Part shown: positions 3,824 to 6,350 of the stretch, piece after piece | How the letters are laid out: each line of letters opens with the position of its first letter | Position numbering within the stretch: position 1 is the stretch's first letter | Origin: Acidobacteriota bacterium | GTDB lineage: Bacteria; Acidobacteriota; Polarisedimenticolia; J045 | NCBI GenBank assembly: GCA_027001345.1 | Contig: JALTMS010000235.1 | Span: forward strand, 1 to 6,350 | Direction of reading: 5' to 3' | DNA: 6,350 bases | Position numbers and translations under genes: made by a program | The notes under the pieces: generated by a model | Databases searched by the model: none | Told to the model about the DNA's origin: nothing | The model's input: the letters and a program-made list of their open reading frames with translations, nothing else

Positions 3824-6350
3824 ATGCGTCGTCCATCGTTGCGTTGCGTCTGTGGTCTGCTCCTGGTGTTGGCATCCGTTCTCGTCGTCCATGCTGCGGA
3901 GCCCGGTCAATCGCCGTCTCCGGTGTGGATCAAACTCGCACCGGTCCAGGATGGTCCGGTCAGCGACACCCAGGCGGTACTCGCCTTCCACCCCCGGCGC
4001 GTGATGATCAAGCTGCGCGCCGAGGCCCTCGAGCGCTCGACGCTCTCGCCGGCAGTCCGACGCGGTCTCGCGCAGGGCGACCCGGAGACGGGCCTGCCTT
4101 CCCTCGACGCGATCTCGCGACAGGCCGGCCTCGAGAGCATCGTACGCTCGACCATCGAGGTGCAGGACGCCGACCTGGACCGTCTGCTGGGCGTCTCGCG
4201 CTGGTTCCGCTTCGTCTTTCCCGCGGGCCGCGACTTGCCGGCCCTGGTCGCACGCTATGCCGCCGACCCGGCGGTGGAGAGCGCCAGTCTCGATTACCGC
4301 GCCTTCCCCGCGGCGATTCCGAACGATCCGAGTTACCCCGATCAGTGGGGCCACAACAACACCGGTCAGATGAAAGACTACTGCTGGGGCTGCGGCGGCC
4401 ACGACAACGGCACACCCGTGGGAACCCCCGGCTTCGACGCGCACGCACAGGCCGCCTGGGACCGTCCCCAGGGCTATGGCAACGCAGGGGTGGTGATCGC
4501 GATCATCGATTCCGGTGTCGACAAGTTTCACCCCGATCTGCGACAGGTCACCGGATGGGACTATGGCAGCGGTGACTCCGATCCCCACGACGACAGTGCT
4601 CAGCCGGGGCACGGTACGGCCTGCGCGGGAGTTGCCGCGGCGGTGGCGAACAACTCACTCGGCCCGGCAGGAATCGCCGGCGACTGTTCGATCATGCCCT
4701 TGAAGGTGGCCAACGACGCCGGTGACATCTTCTTCTCGGCCGTGCAAAACGCGCTCTACTACGCTGCGGACAACGGAGCCAACGTGGCCAGCATGAGTTT
4801 CGGTGCGGCGATCACCAGCGACCCGGGCACCGATGACGCGATCGCCTACGCCCATTCCAAGGGAGTCGTTCAACTCGCCGCCACCGGCAACGAAAACGCC
4901 TCGACGATCTCCTATCCCGCGGTCCATTCCCTGGTCATCGGCGTCGGCGCAGCCTCGCCTTGTGACGGTCGCAAACGCAGCTCGTCAAACAGCGCCGACC
5001 TCAATCCGGGAGTCAGCGCCGATCCCAACGGCTACACCTGCGACGGAGAGCGCTGGTGGGGCTCGAACTACGGCAGCGCGACTCCCGATGCCGCAGGGGC
5101 GGTGGACGTGATCGCTCCGACGATCTTGCCCACTACCGACATCAGCGGCAGCGGCGGCTATACCGCCGGTGACTACTACCAGTGGTTCAACGGTACTTCC
5201 GCTGCCACGCCCTACGCTGCAGGCGTCGCGGCGCTGGTCGCCGCGGCTCACCCGAGCTGGACGCCGACCCAGATCCGAGATCAGCTCGCAGCCACCGCGA
5301 CCGACGTGGTCAACGTGGAGAGCGGCTCGGGCTGGGACCGTTACAGCGGTTACGGCCTGGTCAACGCCGATGCCGCGGTTGCCGGAGGCGGCTCCTCCGG
5401 TCCGACCTACGCCACCCTGCCCTACTCCACCGGCTTCGAGTCCGGCAGCCTCGACGCATCCTGGACCACCACTTCCACCGCCGACGGTCGGGTGCGGTTG
5501 CTGACCACCAACGGCCCCCACACCGGCAGCTATCACATGACCATGGACGACTCCACCAGCGGCGGCTTCTCGCGCAACGAAGCCTGGCTGCACCTCGACC
5601 TGAGCGCCGAGAACGACGTGGACCTGGTCTTCTGGTGGAAGGAATTCAGCGACGAGACCCACGCCGAAGACGGCGTCTACTTCTCCGACGACGGCGGCGG
5701 CTCTTTCGTCAAGGTCCTCGACTTCGACCCCGGAGCGACGACCGACAATTCCTGGCAGCGCTTCCAGCTCGACCTCGACCAGCTCGCCGCCGGTGCGGGC
5801 CTGACCCTCTCTTCGACCTTCGTCGTCAAGTTCCAGCAATACGACAACTATCCGATGACCTCCGACGGCTTCGCCTTCGACGACATCAGCGTCGATCCCG
5901 TCACCGGAGGAGGAGGCGGCGGCGGGGGCAGCTACGCCACCCTGCCCTACTCTACCGGCTTCGAGTCGGGCAGCCTCGACACTTACTGGACCACCACTTC
6001 CACCGCCGACGGTCGGGTACGGCTGCTGACCACCAACGGCCCCCACACCGGCAGCTATCACATGACCATGGACGACTCCACCAGCGGCGGCTTCTCGCTC
6101 AACGAAGCCTGGCTGCATCTCGACCTGAGCGCCGAGAACGACGTGGACCTGATCTTCTGGTGGAAGGAATTCAGCGACGAGACCCACGCCGAAGACGGCG
6201 TCTACTTCTCCGATGACGGCGGCGGCTCTTTCGTCAAGGTCCTCGACTTCGACCCCGGAGCGACGACCGACAATTCCTGGCAGCGCTTCCAGCTCGACCT
6301 CGACCAGCTCGCCGCCGGTGCGGGCCTGACGCTCTCCTCGACCTTCGTCG
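3824..6350 (+). CDS. Secreted subtilisin-like (S8) serine protease with C-terminal repeated beta-sandwich modules, 3' end outside window
   Basis: The frame is open for 842 codons to the right edge. Residues 1-25 are a signal peptide (MRRPSLR, hydrophobic VCGLLLVLASVLVV, cleavage near HAA-E). Residues about 26-165 are a propeptide-like region ending in the ALVARYAADPAVESASLDYR segment typical of subtilase prodomains. The S8 domain starts at PNDPSYPDQWGHNNTGQ (166-182) and has the full triad: D229 in VVIAIIDSGVD, H263 in PGHGTACAG, S459 in NGTSAATPYAAG, plus oxyanion N356 in AATGNENAS. The usual GTSMA is GTSAA here. Two insertions carry cysteines (C187/C190; C380/C406), and C267 and C288 are also present, so disulfides are likely outside the cytoplasm. 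From residue 529 a 175-residue module is repeated in tandem, separated by Gly-rich linkers (GGGSSG; eight Gly at 695-702). The modules end in DGFAFDDISV and look like MAM/jelly-roll folds used for binding. Likely role: extracellular or surface protein degradation. The C-terminal anchor or sorting signal lies beyond the window. Confidence 0.95.
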   Translation, partial: MRRPSLRCVCGLLLVLASVLVVHAAEPGQSPSPVWIKLAPVQDGPVSDTQAVLAFHPRRVMIKLRAEALERSTLSPAVRRGLAQGDPETGLPSLDAISRQAGLESIVRSTIEVQDADLDRLLGVSRWFRFVFPAGRDLPALVARYAADPAVESASLDYRAFPAAIPNDPSYPDQWGHNNTGQMKDYCWGCGGHDNGTPVGTPGFDAHAQAAWDRPQGYGNAGVVIAIIDSGVDKFHPDLRQVTGWDYGSGDSDPHDDSAQPGHGTACAGVAAAVANNSLGPAGIAGDCSIMPLKVANDAGDIFFSAVQNALYYAADNGANVASMSFGAAITSDPGTDDAIAYAHSKGVVQLAATGNENASTISYPAVHSLVIGVGAASPCDGRKRSSSNSADLNPGVSADPNGYTCDGERWWGSNYGSATPDAAGAVDVIAPTILPTTDISGSGGYTAGDYYQWFNGTSAATPYAAGVAALVAAAHPSWTPTQIRDQLAATATDVVNVESGSGWDRYSGYGLVNADAAVAGGGSSGPTYATLPYSTGFESGSLDASWTTTSTADGRVRLLTTNGPHTGSYHMTMDDSTSGGFSRNEAWLHLDLSAENDVDLVFWWKEFSDETHAEDGVYFSDDGGGSFVKVLDFDPGATTDNSWQRFQLDLDQLAAGAGLTLSSTFVVKFQQYDNYPMTSDGFAFDDISVDPVTGGGGGGGGSYATLPYSTGFESGSLDTYWTTTSTADGRVRLLTTNGPHTGSYHMTMDDSTSGGFSLNEAWLHLDLSAENDVDLIFWWKEFSDETHAEDGVYFSDDGGGSFVKVLDFDPGATTDNSWQRFQLDLDQLAAGAGLTLSSTFV
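5408..5932 (+). repeat. Tandem 525-bp coding repeat, copy 1
   Basis: Codes for residues 529-703 of the subtilase, from YATLPYSTGFESGSLD through the Gly linker. Recognisable stretches are TTNGPHTGSYHMTMDD, LVFWWKEFSDE, DGVYFSDDGGGSF and DGFAFDDISV. This is the pattern of a secreted beta-sandwich (MAM or LamG-like) module; that fold is inferred from sequence style only. Confidence 0.95.
5933..6350 (+). repeat. Tandem 525-bp coding repeat, copy 2 (cut by window edge)
   Basis: Begins exactly 525 bp after copy 1, in frame. Over the 418 bases present I count 13 mismatches to copy 1, giving four amino-acid changes: A545T and S546Y (copy 1 numbering, DASW to DTYW), R584L and V602I. The remainder, and whether further copies follow, is outside the window. 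Confidence 0.95.

Noticed and set aside
3748..4575. Plus-strand frames starting at 3748 and 3753 that overlap the subtilase N-terminus
   Set aside because: They are in other frames from the subtilase, lack its motifs and are Arg/Pro-rich artefacts.
3608..4612. 334-codon minus-strand open frame opposite the subtilase start and the intergenic region
   Set aside because: It runs antisense through the signal peptide and Asp motif of the subtilase and has no recognisable motif.
4985..6187. 400-codon minus-strand frame that itself looks repetitive (VAEFLPPEDQVHVVLG twice)
   Set aside because: The apparent repeat is the reverse complement of the plus-strand tandem modules, so it is a mirror of the real repeat and not an independent protein.
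5182..6216. 344-codon plus-strand frame rich in Arg and His within the repeat region
   Set aside because: Out of frame with the subtilase, which continues without a stop through the same DNA; composition is typical of a frame shadow.
5408..6350. Tandem repeat considered as a CRISPR or mobile-element signature
   Set aside because: The unit is 525 bp, in frame, coding and with no spacers, terminal inverted repeats or transposase; it is a protein-domain duplication.

Overview
The window is high-GC DNA (roughly two thirds G+C by eye) with dense coding, strong G/C preference at third codon positions and short intergenic gaps. Gene content (cytoplasmic S9 peptidase, HD-GYP phosphodiesterase, TPR/cyclic-nucleotide-binding protein, secreted subtilase with repeated beta-sandwich modules) fits a free-living, probably Gram-negative environmental bacterium of the Acidobacteriota/Myxococcota type. 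That placement is an impression from gene style; no marker gene is present to prove it.

Layout. (1) Positions 1-1451, minus strand: the N-terminal 483 residues of an S9-family (acylaminoacyl-peptidase/dipeptidyl-peptidase-like) serine peptidase. The gene runs off the left edge before its catalytic serine. (2) Positions 1452-1555: a 104-bp divergent intergenic region. (3) Positions 1556-3685, plus strand: a probable three-gene operon. It holds an HD-GYP c-di-GMP phosphodiesterase, a TPR plus cyclic-nucleotide-binding (CRP-fold) protein that overlaps it by 4 nt (ATGA), and a small basic protein of unknown function whose ribosome-binding site and start lie inside a perfect inverted repeat. (4) Positions 3686-3823: a noncoding gap with a GC-rich hairpin, a weak promoter candidate, a second inverted repeat and a strong Shine-Dalgarno. 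(5) Positions 3824-6350, plus strand: a secreted subtilisin-like (S8) protease with a complete catalytic triad, followed by a 175-residue module repeated in tandem and still open at the right edge.

How the genes may work together. The central operon looks like a second-messenger unit: one protein degrades c-di-GMP, and a translationally coupled partner has the ligand pocket of a cyclic-nucleotide sensor but no DNA-binding domain, so it should act through protein contacts via its TPRs. The two flanking peptidases appear independent: one cytoplasmic enzyme for peptides, one exported protease for large substrates. Nothing in the sequence directly links them to the signalling operon.

The most notable points are the near-identical 525-bp tandem repeat in the protease gene (13 mismatches in 418 aligned bases, counted by eye), the coupled HD-GYP/TPR-cNMP pair, and the hairpin that would hide the start of the small third gene. 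I see no mobile element, CRISPR array, tRNA or rRNA.
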